Origin: Gammaproteobacteria bacterium
GTDB taxonomy: Bacteria; Pseudomonadota; Gammaproteobacteria; DSM-16500
Length of the DNA: 35,236 nucleotides
Assembly: GCA_013287845.1 (NCBI GenBank)
Contig: JABDDA010000011.1
Location: forward strand, 1 to 35,236
Direction: 5' to 3'
Both the position numbers and the translations under genes were made by a program. Under the pieces are notes generated by a model. The model did not search any database. It had not been told where the DNA came from and saw nothing but the letters and a program-made list of their open reading frames with translations. Below, in pieces: positions 18,601 to 25,691 of this stretch. Numbering within the stretch: position 1 is the first letter of the stretch; each line of letters starts with the position of its first letter.

Positions 18601-19000
18601 TAAGAAGTTTATCGAAATTTGAAAAAGTTATTCCTAATCTTTCTTGTATTCGCTTTTGGCGTACTTCTGCTTCACTTTTTCTATCTAAATCTATTTCAAT
18701 CCAATAAGAAAACTCTTCTACTTCACATTTCCATTGATGGACCACGTCAGGGTTAGATAAAAAAATGTCTCCTGCTCTCAGTGCATCTTCAGGTTTTTTT
18801 TGCGCAAGCAAGGCAAACATCAAACCTAATCGTGCTTGATGATTAAGAGGATATTTTTCTGTGAGCTTTCGGTAACAGGTTTCTGCGTCCGCATATTTTT
18901 CATCGAGCGCAGTATTCTCTGCAAAGTGCAATGCAGACTCGAGCTGATTGAGTAACGAATCAAAAGAAGATTTAGAATCTGATGATGATGACGCTGCCAT
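15665..19000 (-). CDS. Large Sel1/TPR-like repeat protein with internal duplication; candidate effector
   Basis: A 1111-residue protein built from two copies of one module, about residues 30-415 and 487-880. Each copy starts with a TPR-like helix pair ([10 protein letters not shown] / [10 protein letters not shown], then ARLGLMF.LLAQ.KP), continues with AYWIEID-type text, has Sel1-like repeats ([17 protein letters not shown] / [17 protein letters not shown]) and ends RRS.VQ.YE.AI. An Ala/Lys/Pro linker joins them. The C-terminal domain (about 900-1095) locally resembles the RNA-binding C-terminus of poly(A) polymerase PcnB ([13 protein letters not shown]...LLFPP), without any nucleotidyltransferase head. 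A 15-bp in-frame tandem repeat (17289-17318) duplicates IDSKK. GAGGAGGGG is a strong ribosome site. It is inserted antisense between the dnaG side and rpoD. Function unknown. Confidence 0.8.
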   Translation of the reverse strand: MAASSSSDSKSSFDSLLNQLESALHFAENTALDEKYADAETCYRKLTEKYPLNHQARLGLMFALLAQKKPEDALRAGDIFLSNPDVVHQWKCEVEEFSYWIEIDLDRKSEAEVRQKRIQERLGITFSNFDKLLTLTLAAQWFASMRIDIKNKTSIVIMKRWLARIPESSIERQFFENAWTLTFDSDATDSARKGASDWLKKMASKKKFGILQRQVGLQAWNSAKRFKRADLQKERYEAEAKTFFLQAIKNNYIPAGYDLGTLLVENGSDREGMRHITEAAKKGHPASKTMLANMLMSAGNENQKHEGLKWLLKAVESHEFLASYIFSIMLCIIFSEEIMYDIVEKQLKIKGTKIIFKIDETIAVVIFNLLSQWQKTKEFFYEYVKKGESVAVILRRSVVQHYEPAIKLDEVMKEFIARVPVIAPIDAKKEIATANGKEMAAPQPAEPKHAVKDVKTELAPAAKRVELFKKLFDKFDETKALNYIDDFALNNEYGAAEECYRIFIEKYPSNFAARLGLMFVLLAQNKPNEALNEGNLFLAQPQIVSAWKHGVDELAYWIEIDSKKIDSKKIDEADARQKKAQRDFGISFSNYDQLPPLLMARLLLARTKVDAQKLCLSDVIKKWLHPIPKTSVERQYFESFLIMHDAKTTSSEKNEAGGVLGDLAENKKFALAQIESGMNTWDAAIENELSSSTTLSLRQTAQGWFEKARNNGFIAAAHDLGTMLLTESPQKAMEYIREAAEGGYVRAKMLMAAATATGSKGQNRNIQTALDWMKKAVASDERQALFIFSVILCLIPHKRFMFYQMNHQIRVTTHDEKVIAFELTKEDFAILSEMFKEKGLIKTFFADYIKTGHSAEELLRRAKVQKYESAILFEPKMKELLAASRQKEVAANGSTAANVISNHSVHDSKSANVKHSAALDDVYSHIYETLPLSKEIQSRVHLLDLNQKKCWEILVKGFISGQGVAFYLKLKELKIFDLLFPPVGPTKDKPKSASAIQKSHRLIMHSLSMMDQKVESKTSITEADILCLLVAKEFVNYKKFLPPHRLFTAASTLMSKESFEYVLAQWKIKKSVTEEMHYKLCSAVRTGFWFLESKHTKEPSTAAANTVKPVK

Positions 19001-19051
19001 AACCCCTCCTCATTTTTATATTTTTATCTGGTTCAAAGTAAAAACTGTGGG

Positions 19052-19057
19052 TATAAT
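19052..19057 (+). promoter_or_regulatory. -10 box of the likely rpoD promoter, within a symmetric GGTATAATACC
   Basis: TATAAT lies 38 bases before the rpoD ATG. It is the centre of GGTATAATACC (19050-19060), whose other strand reads GGTATTATACC, so a second -10-like box faces the divergent gene starting at 19000. No clear -35 is seen for either direction. Confidence 0.5.
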
Positions 19058-19094
19058 ACCAGGTTTATTATCTTTTTGGACAGGCCAAGCCCTT

Positions 19095-20963
19095 ATGGAT
19101 CAACAAGATCAACAACGTTCCCGCTTAAAAGAACTTATCGCACGTGGTAAAGAACAAGGCTATCTAACGTATGCCGAAGTGAATGATCACCTTCCTGCTG
19201 ATATTACTGATCCCGAACAAATCGAAGATATCATTAGCATGATCAATGATATGGGCATTCGGGTATCTGAAGAAGTGCCTGACGAAGAAGAAATGCTGCT
19301 TATTAATAATGAAACCCCTGATGAAGTGGCAGAAGAAGAAGTGGCGACAGCGCTTGCTTCTGTTGATAGTGAATTTGGTCGAACCAGTGATCCTGTTCGT
19401 ATGTATATGCGTGAAATGGGTAGCGTTGAATTGCTTTCTCGTGAAGGTGAAATTGCGATTGCAAAACGAATCGAAGAAGGCATCAATCAAATGCTCACTA
19501 CCCTTGCTTATCAACCTCAAATGATTGCTGATGTATTAACCGATTATGATCGTGTTGAAAAAGCAGAATTACGATTAAGCGATGTGATCAGTGGTTATAC
19601 GGAACCCAATTTCTTAGCGGATGATGAAGAAGGTGGATTTGGAACAGGAACAAAAGTAGCTGCAGCTGCAGCGAAAGAAGAAGATGAAGAAGAAGGCACT
19701 ACGACTACCGGCGGCGCTGAAGGTGGCGGTGATTTTCTTGAAGAAGAAACCGGGCCCGATCCTGAAATTGCAAGAGAGCGTTTTGTAGAATTGCGTCGAC
19801 TGTACGATGAAGCCATCAAAACAGAAAAGAAACACGGACTCACTCACAAAAAAACCATCGAAAAACGCGATGCGCTCGCAAAATATTTTATGGATATTAA
19901 ATTAGCAACACGCCAATTTAATAAATTATCTCGCAAAATGCGCAGCATGTTAGATGAAATTCGTTCGCTTGAACGTCACATCATGAATTTATCCGTAAAC
20001 AAAGGACGCATGCCACGCAAAGCTTTTATTTCTACTTTCTTACATAATGAAACGAATTTGGAATGGCATTTACAACACAAAGGAAAAAATTATTTTTCTG
20101 ATGTTGAAAAAAATCTTTCCGATATTCAACGCGCGCAAAATAAATTAATTGCGCTTGAAGAATTAATGAAAATGAAAATTTCGGAAATTAAAGAAGTGAA
20201 TCGCCGCATGTCGATTGGTGAAGCGAAAGCACGTCGTGCGAAAAAAGAAATGGTTGAAGCGAATTTACGTTTAGTGATTTCGATTGCGAAAAAATATACG
20301 AATCGCGGATTACAATTTTTAGATTTAATTCAAGAAGGCAACATTGGATTAATGAAAGCGGTTGATAAATTCGAATATCAACGCGGTTATAAATTTTCAA
20401 CGTATGCAACATGGTGGATTCGTCAAGCGATTACACGCTCAATTGCCGATCAAGCACGAACAATTCGTATTCCTGTTCACATGATTGAAACGATCAACAA
20501 ATTAAATCGTATTTCACGGCAATTATTGCAAGAAACAGGTGTTGAACCAACACCAGAAGAATTATCAAAACGCATGGAAATGCCTGAAGATAAAATTCGA
20601 AAAGTGCTTAAAATCGCGAAAGAACCCATTTCAATGGAAACACCGATTGGCGATGATGAAGATTCCCATTTAGGTGACTTCATTGAAGATGTGAATATTG
20701 AATCACCGATTGATGCTGCAACGAATAGTGGATTGTCTGAAGCAACACAAAAAATTCTTAATTCACTCACACCGCGTGAAGCAAAAGTGTTACGCATGCG
20801 ATTTGGAATTAATATGAATACCGATCACACATTGGAAGAAGTTGGAAAACAATTTGATGTGACACGTGAACGTATTCGTCAGATTGAAGCGAAAGCATTG
20901 CGTAAATTGCGCCATCCTTCACGATCGGAACAGTTGCGTAGTTTTCTTGAAGAACAAGAATAG
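19095..20963 (+). CDS. rpoD: RNA polymerase sigma-70 factor RpoD
   Basis: The housekeeping sigma factor, 622 residues, collinear with E. coli sigma-70. Region 1.1 starts [21 protein letters not shown] (shown up to the conserved part), region 1.2 has [11 protein letters not shown], and a long acidic, Gly-rich non-conserved insert follows (about 180-230, EEDEEEG and [11 protein letters not shown]). Regions 2.1-2.4 ([33 protein letters not shown]) and 3-4 ([27 protein letters not shown]) are near-identical to E. coli. ATG 19095 is chosen by that alignment. The stop is only 11 bases from the stop of the convergent gene at 20975. Confidence 0.97.
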   Translation: MDQQDQQRSRLKELIARGKEQGYLTYAEVNDHLPADITDPEQIEDIISMINDMGIRVSEEVPDEEEMLLINNETPDEVAEEEVATALASVDSEFGRTSDPVRMYMREMGSVELLSREGEIAIAKRIEEGINQMLTTLAYQPQMIADVLTDYDRVEKAELRLSDVISGYTEPNFLADDEEGGFGTGTKVAAAAAKEEDEEEGTTTTGGAEGGGDFLEEETGPDPEIARERFVELRRLYDEAIKTEKKHGLTHKKTIEKRDALAKYFMDIKLATRQFNKLSRKMRSMLDEIRSLERHIMNLSVNKGRMPRKAFISTFLHNETNLEWHLQHKGKNYFSDVEKNLSDIQRAQNKLIALEELMKMKISEIKEVNRRMSIGEAKARRAKKEMVEANLRLVISIAKKYTNRGLQFLDLIQEGNIGLMKAVDKFEYQRGYKFSTYATWWIRQAITRSIADQARTIRIPVHMIETINKLNRISRQLLQETGVEPTPEELSKRMEMPEDKIRKVLKIAKEPISMETPIGDDEDSHLGDFIEDVNIESPIDAATNSGLSEATQKILNSLTPREAKVLRMRFGINMNTDHTLEEVGKQFDVTRERIRQIEAKALRKLRHPSRSEQLRSFLEEQE

Positions 20964-20974
20964 AATTGACGTTG

Positions 20975-22750
20975 TTACTTATTATAAATACTTCGCGCGT
21001 ACGCATATAGCGCAGCGGTAGTAGCCGGCGATGTTGAAGAAGCAGCTGTAGCCGCCGCAGCTGTAGAATTTACAGGAATCGCTGCGCTCGCACTCGCAGA
21101 AACACTCACAGATGAAGAAGATGTTGCAGCTGTCGTCGCAAAAAGATTCATCCCAGCAATAGCCGTTGCCATTTTAACAGGCGTTTTAAAATACACTGGA
21201 ATTCCCGTATTTTCTCCATCAAAATTTTCCACTTCAGAATCTTTTTCATCTGTTTGAGCGGCATTATTTTTTTCCGCATCCAAACTCAGCAATGCTTTGA
21301 CTAATCCATTTACATAAAAAATATTATTAAATGCAGGTTGATTTATTTCGAGCGCATCAAATTCAAATGTAAATGTGCGATCAGGTGTGATGATGTGGCA
21401 ATCTATTTTTTTAAGAATCTGTGTACTTTTACTTTCATTTTCTGTTTTTGAATTAGCCGCTTTCTCATCGTCTTCTTCCGTCATGAAATGACCTTGAACA
21501 AAAAAATCAAATCCTTCTGGATACGCATCTAAAAAATTGGGGACTTGTAAATTAAGAAATTCCATATTGGTGTTTGCGTGAAAACTTGCATCTCCCATAT
21601 TTTTATCTGTTTGTCCTGTTGGGCCCATGAGCACCCACGCAAGAAAATGTGTCCATTCAAATTTAAGACCAGGATATTCGAATCCTGCTGCTGCAGCATA
21701 TTTTTTTGCAGTCACTTCTTTTGCATTCGCTGCAGATTTCGACATCACTGCATTTTGATTTCTACTTTTTCCTAATGCTTTTATTTTTTCTTTTACTTTT
21801 TTAATGTGTTCTGGTGTGATTTTGATTTTTATTTCTTTTACACTTAAATTATTTTCTTTAGTAAGTTCGTAAACTTTCGAACTTAATAATTTTGCTCTAT
21901 CAAATAATTTATTTAATGAACCAGCGTGTTCATGTGCTTTTGTAGAAAATCTTCGCAGCGGGCCTATTTTATCTGTTTTGTGAAATTCTGTTCTTCTTCT
22001 TTTTGTAAATACTTTTACTGGCGTTCCTGTTTCAGGATCATATTGAACTTCTGCAATCGACACGTGTGAATCTTTTAATTGCGGAGTTGCAGAAATGATT
22101 TCACTCATTTTTTCAGAAACTAATTTTGCTTCATCTTTATTTTTTATTCCGACAGGACTTCCGTGAACAACAACTGCATTTTGAATGAGAACTTCTTCTC
22201 CGTCTTTTTCAATAAATTTTGATGTATCCGCTCGCATTGGTAAAAATCCATAGCGATTTCCTGCAGGCCTTTGTGGTGTTTGAGGTGAACACGATCGACT
22301 GTCAGATTTTCTGCTCCATGTTGCATCTCCTGTTTTACGTTTTCTTTTTTGAGGCGTTTCAAATTTTTCTAGCGCATCATTAATGATTGCGGAACTGCTG
22401 GGGGTAAAAGATTGCACCAACGGCGGTGGTGTAATGACTCCAGAAATGAGTGGAATTGTTGGAGATAACGAAACTGATCTTAACGTTGGCGAAACTGAAA
22501 TCGGCGAAGAATTAGAAGACGATGATGCAGATGCAGTTGGCGAAACCGAAATCGGCGAAGAATTAGAAGACGATGACGCAGATGCAGTTGGCGAAACAGC
22601 TGTAGCTGCAGTCGCTGCAATATCAATGCCTTCTAAAAGAAGGTCATCGTCGGATAATAAACTAGGCGAAGAAGGACTCTTGCCAGAAAAATCTGACACA
22701 GCCACCCCCTTACCCAGCTTACGCTGTGTAAAGTCTCGTTTTGATCTCAT
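20975..22750 (-). CDS. Ser/Ala-rich protein with two basic NLS-like clusters; candidate effector
   Basis: A 591-residue protein I cannot assign. The N-terminus (about 1-125) is Ser/Pro-rich and contains two identical 17-residue repeats (53-69 and 70-86). Basic clusters KRKRK (135-139) and KRRR (250-253) look like eukaryotic nuclear-localisation signals. The central part is helical and Lys-rich. Around 364-400 is a compact segment, EWTHFLAW...GPTGQ...HANTNMEFL, with His368, Asn384, His391 and Asn393 that recalls HNH-type nucleases; this is tentative. The C-terminus (about 545-591) is Ala/Ser/Thr-rich. There is no clear ribosome site at the ATG. It is convergent with rpoD. The long open frame and amino-acid-level repeats support a real gene. 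Confidence 0.75.
   Translation of the reverse strand: MRSKRDFTQRKLGKGVAVSDFSGKSPSSPSLLSDDDLLLEGIDIAATAATAVSPTASASSSSNSSPISVSPTASASSSSNSSPISVSPTLRSVSLSPTIPLISGVITPPPLVQSFTPSSSAIINDALEKFETPQKRKRKTGDATWSRKSDSRSCSPQTPQRPAGNRYGFLPMRADTSKFIEKDGEEVLIQNAVVVHGSPVGIKNKDEAKLVSEKMSEIISATPQLKDSHVSIAEVQYDPETGTPVKVFTKRRRTEFHKTDKIGPLRRFSTKAHEHAGSLNKLFDRAKLLSSKVYELTKENNLSVKEIKIKITPEHIKKVKEKIKALGKSRNQNAVMSKSAANAKEVTAKKYAAAAGFEYPGLKFEWTHFLAWVLMGPTGQTDKNMGDASFHANTNMEFLNLQVPNFLDAYPEGFDFFVQGHFMTEEDDEKAANSKTENESKSTQILKKIDCHIITPDRTFTFEFDALEINQPAFNNIFYVNGLVKALLSLDAEKNNAAQTDEKDSEVENFDGENTGIPVYFKTPVKMATAIAGMNLFATTAATSSSSVSVSASASAAIPVNSTAAAATAASSTSPATTAALYAYARSIYNK
22486..22587. repeat. 51-bp tandem repeat, two copies plus a partial third
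   Basis: 22486-22536 and 22537-22587 are the same 51-base unit with two differences, both silent in the minus-strand protein. Each encodes 17 residues of Ser/Ala-rich text. A third copy begins at 22588 (TTGGCGAAAC) and then diverges. Being a multiple of three, copy-number change would keep the frame. Confidence 0.9.
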
Positions 22751-22906
22751 TTTGCGTGTATTTTCTATTATTGTTTATTTTTTAAGCTACTTGAGGCTTT
22801 ATGCTAAATTAAAAAACCCAAAAATGCAACGATATTATAAAATTAGATAGAAAAATGATCATGTTAGGGGTGATATTGCGAGACCCAGCTAGACATTGCA
22901 GGAAAG

Positions 22907-22934
22907 ATGACAATCACAGAAAAGCTTGTATAAT
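22907..22934 (+). promoter_or_regulatory. Promoter of the tRNA gene
   Basis: ATGACA (22907-22912) and TATAAT (22929-22934) are separated by 16 bases, placing the start of transcription about 15 bases before the mature tRNA. Confidence 0.65.
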
Positions 22935-22955
22935 TTTCGGTTTCGCCCATCATAA

Positions 22956-23032
22956 GGGCCCATAGCTCAGTTGGTTAGAGCAGAGGACTCATAATCCTTT
23001 GGTCCTAGGTTCGAGTCCTAGTGGGCCCACCA
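22956..23032 (+). tRNA. tRNA with CAT anticodon, probably tRNA-Ile2 (lysidine-modified)
   Basis: A 77-base cloverleaf with encoded CCA. The acceptor stem is GGGCCCA/TGGGCCC with discriminator A, D-arm AGCTCAGTTGGTTAGAGCA, anticodon stem AGGAC/GTCCT-type with loop CTCATAA, and the T-loop TTCGAGT. The CAT anticodon could mean elongator Met or Ile2. The C4-G69 and C5-G68 pairs are those I recall as TilS (lysidine synthase) determinants in tRNA-Ile2; E. coli elongator tRNA-Met has U and A there. I therefore favour Ile2. It is a single tRNA with its own promoter, and the accessory region starts directly after it. Confidence 0.9.
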
Positions 23033-23074
23033 AATTACTCTCTTTTTATCACCCTGTTATCAACTACCAATAAC

Positions 23075-23099
23075 CTACCAATTTTTTGGAAATTGGTAG
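23075..23099. repeat. Perfect 10-bp hairpin after the tRNA
   Basis: CTACCAATTT (23075-23084) and AAATTGGTAG (23090-23099) pair around five bases. It lies 43 bases after the tRNA with a further CTACCAATAA direct half-copy at about 23064. There is no T-run after the stem, so a terminator role is only possible. Confidence 0.6.
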
Positions 23100-23100
23100 T

Positions 23101-23229
23101 GTGACTGATTTAGTTATTCATCAACTTGATACTATTTTAGAAGCAATAAACTCATTATATGAATACATCAGTAGACAGAAAAAGAAATTAACTAAATTGA
23201 AAAATTATTATCTTCGAATAAAAAATTAA
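23101..23229 (+). CDS. Possible 42-residue small protein (GTG start)
   Basis: An open frame from GTG 23101 to TAA 23229 encodes a charged helical peptide (TDLVIHQLDTILEAINSLYE, then a Lys-rich end). Helix-like periodicity is suggestive, but no good ribosome-binding site precedes it and the region is AT-rich, so chance is quite possible. Between it and the tRNA I see only the hairpin at 23075-23099. Confidence 0.25.
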   Translation: MTDLVIHQLDTILEAINSLYEYISRQKKKLTKLKNYYLRIKN

Positions 23230-23250
23230 AAAATAAATTAAATTACCGAT

Positions 23251-23467
23251 CTAAAAATTATTTTTTTTCATTTTGGATGGTAAAACTTTTTGCGGGGCTT
23301 TAGCTGGCTGTTTTTTATATCTTCTACAAGCAAAAAATCCTAAAACAAATATTCCTATTAAAGCTGGAAATTTATTTGGCAACCCTGTTGGAAAAAGTTT
23401 GCTTATTATATTGTTTTACATCTTCCACATCAGAATGAATTTGCTGCAAAATAGTTACGATTATCAC
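23251..23467 (-). pseudogene. Small single-pass membrane protein gene, apparently frameshifted
   Basis: A GTG at 23467 with AGGAG five bases upstream opens a frame reading IIVTILQQIHSDVEDVKQYN and stopping at 23372-23374. A second frame, shifted by one base, continues over the same stop: KLFPTGLPNKFPALIGIFVLG then FFACRRYKKQPAKAPQK, ending at TAG 23251-23253. Together they would give about 71 residues: a hydrophilic N-terminus, one membrane segment and a basic cytoplasmic tail. The good ribosome site and sensible topology suggest one gene broken by a one-base change between 23375 and 23450. The opposite-strand open frame over this stretch looks like its shadow. Confidence 0.4.
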
Positions 23468-23524
23468 GCTGTCTCCTAATAATAGAGCGATATTTTAATT
23501 CACTCAACTTTAAGAAAAAAAGAA

Positions 23525-23583
23525 CGGGGCCAAGTGTTATCCCACTATCGAAAATATTGGCAATGAGATAACACTTGACCCCG
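23525..23583. repeat. Palindromic repeat, GGGGTCAAGTGTAATC family, copy 1
   Basis: CGGGGCCAAGTGTTATC (23525-23541) and GATAACACTTGACCCCG (23567-23583) are inverted 17-base arms with one mismatch and a 25-base spacer. It abuts the stop of the minus-strand gene 23589-24248 and may end its transcript. Confidence 0.85.
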
Positions 23584-23588
23584 CTGTT

Positions 23589-24248
23589 TCATAACCTTTT
23601 ATATTTTTTATTCTGTTGTTTATTTATCGAAACAACAATAATTGTTATCAAAATCATACTGATCGCCGATATCAATTGCATACTAATAATGCCGCATAAG
23701 AAATTAAAAAATTCCGAAGGAGAAGGAGACGCTGGTTTCATGAGCTTAGCAAGTTGAGTTCCTATGATGGAAACTAAAAAACATAACCACCACAAAATAA
23801 TTAATGGCGAAGATGAACCATCTTGCCAACTCACTGTTTCACTAAAACTCCCTTTCCAAATTTCTTTAATAGCTTTATATGGCCAATACAAAGATAAAAT
23901 AGGGATAAAAAAACTACCCACCGCTAAAGAAGGACTAAATTTAAGATTCACTATGCCCAACATACGTGTATTTTTATTTGCTCGGTACATCCAAAAACAA
24001 AAAATCACTGCACAGAGAATATAAATGCTTGATGAATACGAATTGACTAAATCATAAAAACCAAGGCTATCAATGAATCCTGTTTTTAATTCTTCTGATT
24101 TCACCTGAATTAAATCATTCAATATGGAAAGTGAATGAATTCCCATTACGACCAAACTTAACTTAAAGATACTGAGAATAGAAAAAAACAGGATGATGAA
24201 TGACACAAGAATACTATTCGATGAAAATTTTATGTTTGTATTTGTCAT
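23589..24248 (-). CDS. DUF4328 family membrane protein
   Basis: A 219-residue inner-membrane protein with four hydrophobic segments (about 12-37, 73-92, 106-125 and 149-168, with a further one at about 180-208). Between them is the family signature: FWMYRANKNTRMLG, LKFSPSLAVGSFFIPILSL, WPYKAIKEIWKGS and later ILWWLCFL, all in the usual order of DUF4328. Function of the family is unknown. AGGAG lies 6-7 bases before the ATG. It is flanked by two copies of the same palindromic repeat (23525-23583 and 24355-24411). Confidence 0.85.
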   Translation of the reverse strand: MTNTNIKFSSNSILVSFIILFFSILSIFKLSLVVMGIHSLSILNDLIQVKSEELKTGFIDSLGFYDLVNSYSSSIYILCAVIFCFWMYRANKNTRMLGIVNLKFSPSLAVGSFFIPILSLYWPYKAIKEIWKGSFSETVSWQDGSSSPLIILWWLCFLVSIIGTQLAKLMKPASPSPSEFFNFLCGIISMQLISAISMILITIIVVSINKQQNKKYKRL

Positions 24249-24354
24249 AATTTTCTCCTAAAAGCGACCGTATTAAATTATCATGCGTGTTCTTAATAGG
24301 AAATAGGGGGGGAGAAAAAACACGAGTCGCTGTAAAACCAAATATAGAGAAAAC

Positions 24355-24411
24355 GGGGTCAAGTGTAATCCTAACGTACAAAATATTTACGTTGGGATTA
24401 CACCTGACCCC
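24355..24411. repeat. Palindromic repeat, GGGGTCAAGTGTAATC family, copy 2 (best conserved)
   Basis: The arm at 24355-24378 (GGGGTCAAGTGTAATC then CTAACGTA) and the arm at 24388-24411 are inverted with two differences, both compatible with G-U pairing, around a 9-base loop. It lies upstream of both the DUF4328 gene and the PmrA-like box. Confidence 0.9.
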
Positions 24412-24466
24412 ATTCCCATCAAATAATATTCAAACTGAAAAAATAAACTACAAAAAAAATTATTTT

Positions 24467-24486
24467 CTTAATATTTCCTTAATCTT
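24467..24486 (+). promoter_or_regulatory. PmrA-like response-regulator box
   Basis: Two direct copies, CTTAATATT (24467-24475) and CTTAATCTT (24478-24486), are separated by two bases. This is the architecture of the PmrA element known from Dot/Icm effector genes of Legionella and Coxiella (cTTAATatT-N2-cTTAATatT), with one mismatch in 18. It stands 57 bases before the ATG of the gene at 24543. Possible -10 boxes downstream (TATGTT at about 24494) are weak. Confidence 0.6.
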
Positions 24487-24542
24487 CAGATGTTATGTTT
24501 TTATTTAGAAAGAAAATAAAAATTTAAATGGGAGACCGTATC

Positions 24543-25484
24543 ATGTCATACATTGGTTACGATAAAGCAACAAAATCTTTCTATGTTATTAAACGCCCCA
24601 CTAATCAAAGCACTCCTGAAGTTTTAAAAAAAATTGCTAAACGATTAGAAAGATTAATCGCAGAAAATCCCAATATTGAATTAACAGAACTTCAAAAACT
24701 TTTTATAAGAAAAATTAAAAAGCATGCCGCTATTCAATTAAGCAAAAACAATATCGATATTGCACACAACATTGCAATCAGTGTCATCATGGATGCTATC
24801 GTCGATAGAATGAATAATCCTTTAGATGAGGAAGATATTGACGCAAATGAATTTGTCGATGAAATTCTTTCTACCGATGATGAAGATGGGAAAATTAGAA
24901 TAAAAAAATTTTTTAGTGATTTACAAAATCCAAACATTTCTCGAAATGAAAAATTAAGACAAGCAAATGAAGCAATAGAACATTTAAATCGCGCATCAAA
25001 AAATTTAATTTCTGGATACAGTGGGCCGAATCGAAGCCTTCAAAGTAATCGCGATCTACATTTAATAGTAGAAAATAATGAATATAGAGAAACGCCCTGG
25101 GCTGAAGAAATAAGCAAAAAAGCAGATGTTTTTTTAAAAAAAGTATACCTCCCGAAATCGAGAAAAACATCTGATGGAGAAACAGAATATCAATCTTCTT
25201 CCGTCAGCAAGATAATTAAAAAATCCTGGACACCCGGTTTATTTAATTACACAGCTGTTGAAAAATTTAATCATGGAATGAATTTATTACACTTTGTGCT
25301 TGAGCAAGAAGAAGCAGGAAAAAATCCGCTTGATATAAAAGAATTTGAAGAGCTTTGTGAAACCATAGAAGAATTACGCGAGATGGAGCCTGTTGCTTTC
25401 TATAACAAACTTGCGGAAAGAGCTGCTTCATTACAAAGAAGAGTGGTTGAGGAAGAAGATGAGCGGCTTGGTATGCGCCGATAA
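24543..25484 (+). CDS. Candidate PmrA-controlled effector, helical, unknown
   Basis: A 313-residue, highly charged, mostly helical protein with no domain I recognise. It contains several acidic stretches (DEEDID, TDDEDG) and a C-terminus rich in acid then base (RRVVEEEDERLGMRR). A cluster of Glu within the last 20 residues is the kind of E-block that helps Dot/Icm export. ATG 24543 is chosen because GGGAG lies 8 bases upstream; the ATG at 24528 overlaps that site. A PmrA-like box is at 24467-24486. It is bracketed by two palindromic repeats. The CDS is probable; the effector role is inferred from promoter and C-terminus together. Confidence 0.75.
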   Translation: MSYIGYDKATKSFYVIKRPTNQSTPEVLKKIAKRLERLIAENPNIELTELQKLFIRKIKKHAAIQLSKNNIDIAHNIAISVIMDAIVDRMNNPLDEEDIDANEFVDEILSTDDEDGKIRIKKFFSDLQNPNISRNEKLRQANEAIEHLNRASKNLISGYSGPNRSLQSNRDLHLIVENNEYRETPWAEEISKKADVFLKKVYLPKSRKTSDGETEYQSSSVSKIIKKSWTPGLFNYTAVEKFNHGMNLLHFVLEQEEAGKNPLDIKEFEELCETIEELREMEPVAFYNKLAERAASLQRRVVEEEDERLGMRR

Positions 25485-25490
25485 CAAAAC

Positions 25491-25544
25491 GGGGGCGAGT
25501 GTAATCACAACGCAAAATTTATATTGAGATTACATCTAACCCCT
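25491..25544. repeat. Palindromic repeat, GGGGTCAAGTGTAATC family, copy 3 (diverged)
   Basis: GGGGGCGAGTGTAATCACAA (25491-25510) and the inverted arm at 25524-25544 (ending GATTACATCTAACCCCT) match with several differences. It begins 7 bases after the stop at 25484. Confidence 0.75.
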
Positions 25545-25691
25545 CTCCTCTTACCATTAGACATAATTGGCTTAATTCATTAAAATAGTACCGGGAAAAT
25601 TAGAAAATTTTAAACATCAATAGGCTATTTAAAAATGAATAGATATTGGTGTGAGTTGATTACGGAAGCACGTTTTTTACAAGGAAAGTCG

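Noticed and set aside
20975-22850. A plus-strand open frame (22383-22850) of acidic, repetitive text opposite the Ser-rich gene
   Set aside because: It is the antisense reading of the 51-bp repeats. The minus-strand frame is much longer, and the repeat differences are silent in it.
22956-23032. Elongator tRNA-Met
   Set aside because: Not excluded, but C4-G69 and C5-G68 in the acceptor stem favour the lysidine-modified Ile2 species; a second CAT tRNA elsewhere would settle it.
23273-23479. Plus-strand 68-residue open frame
   Set aside because: It is antisense to a minus-strand gene with a proper ribosome site and sensible membrane topology, and lacks a ribosome site of its own.
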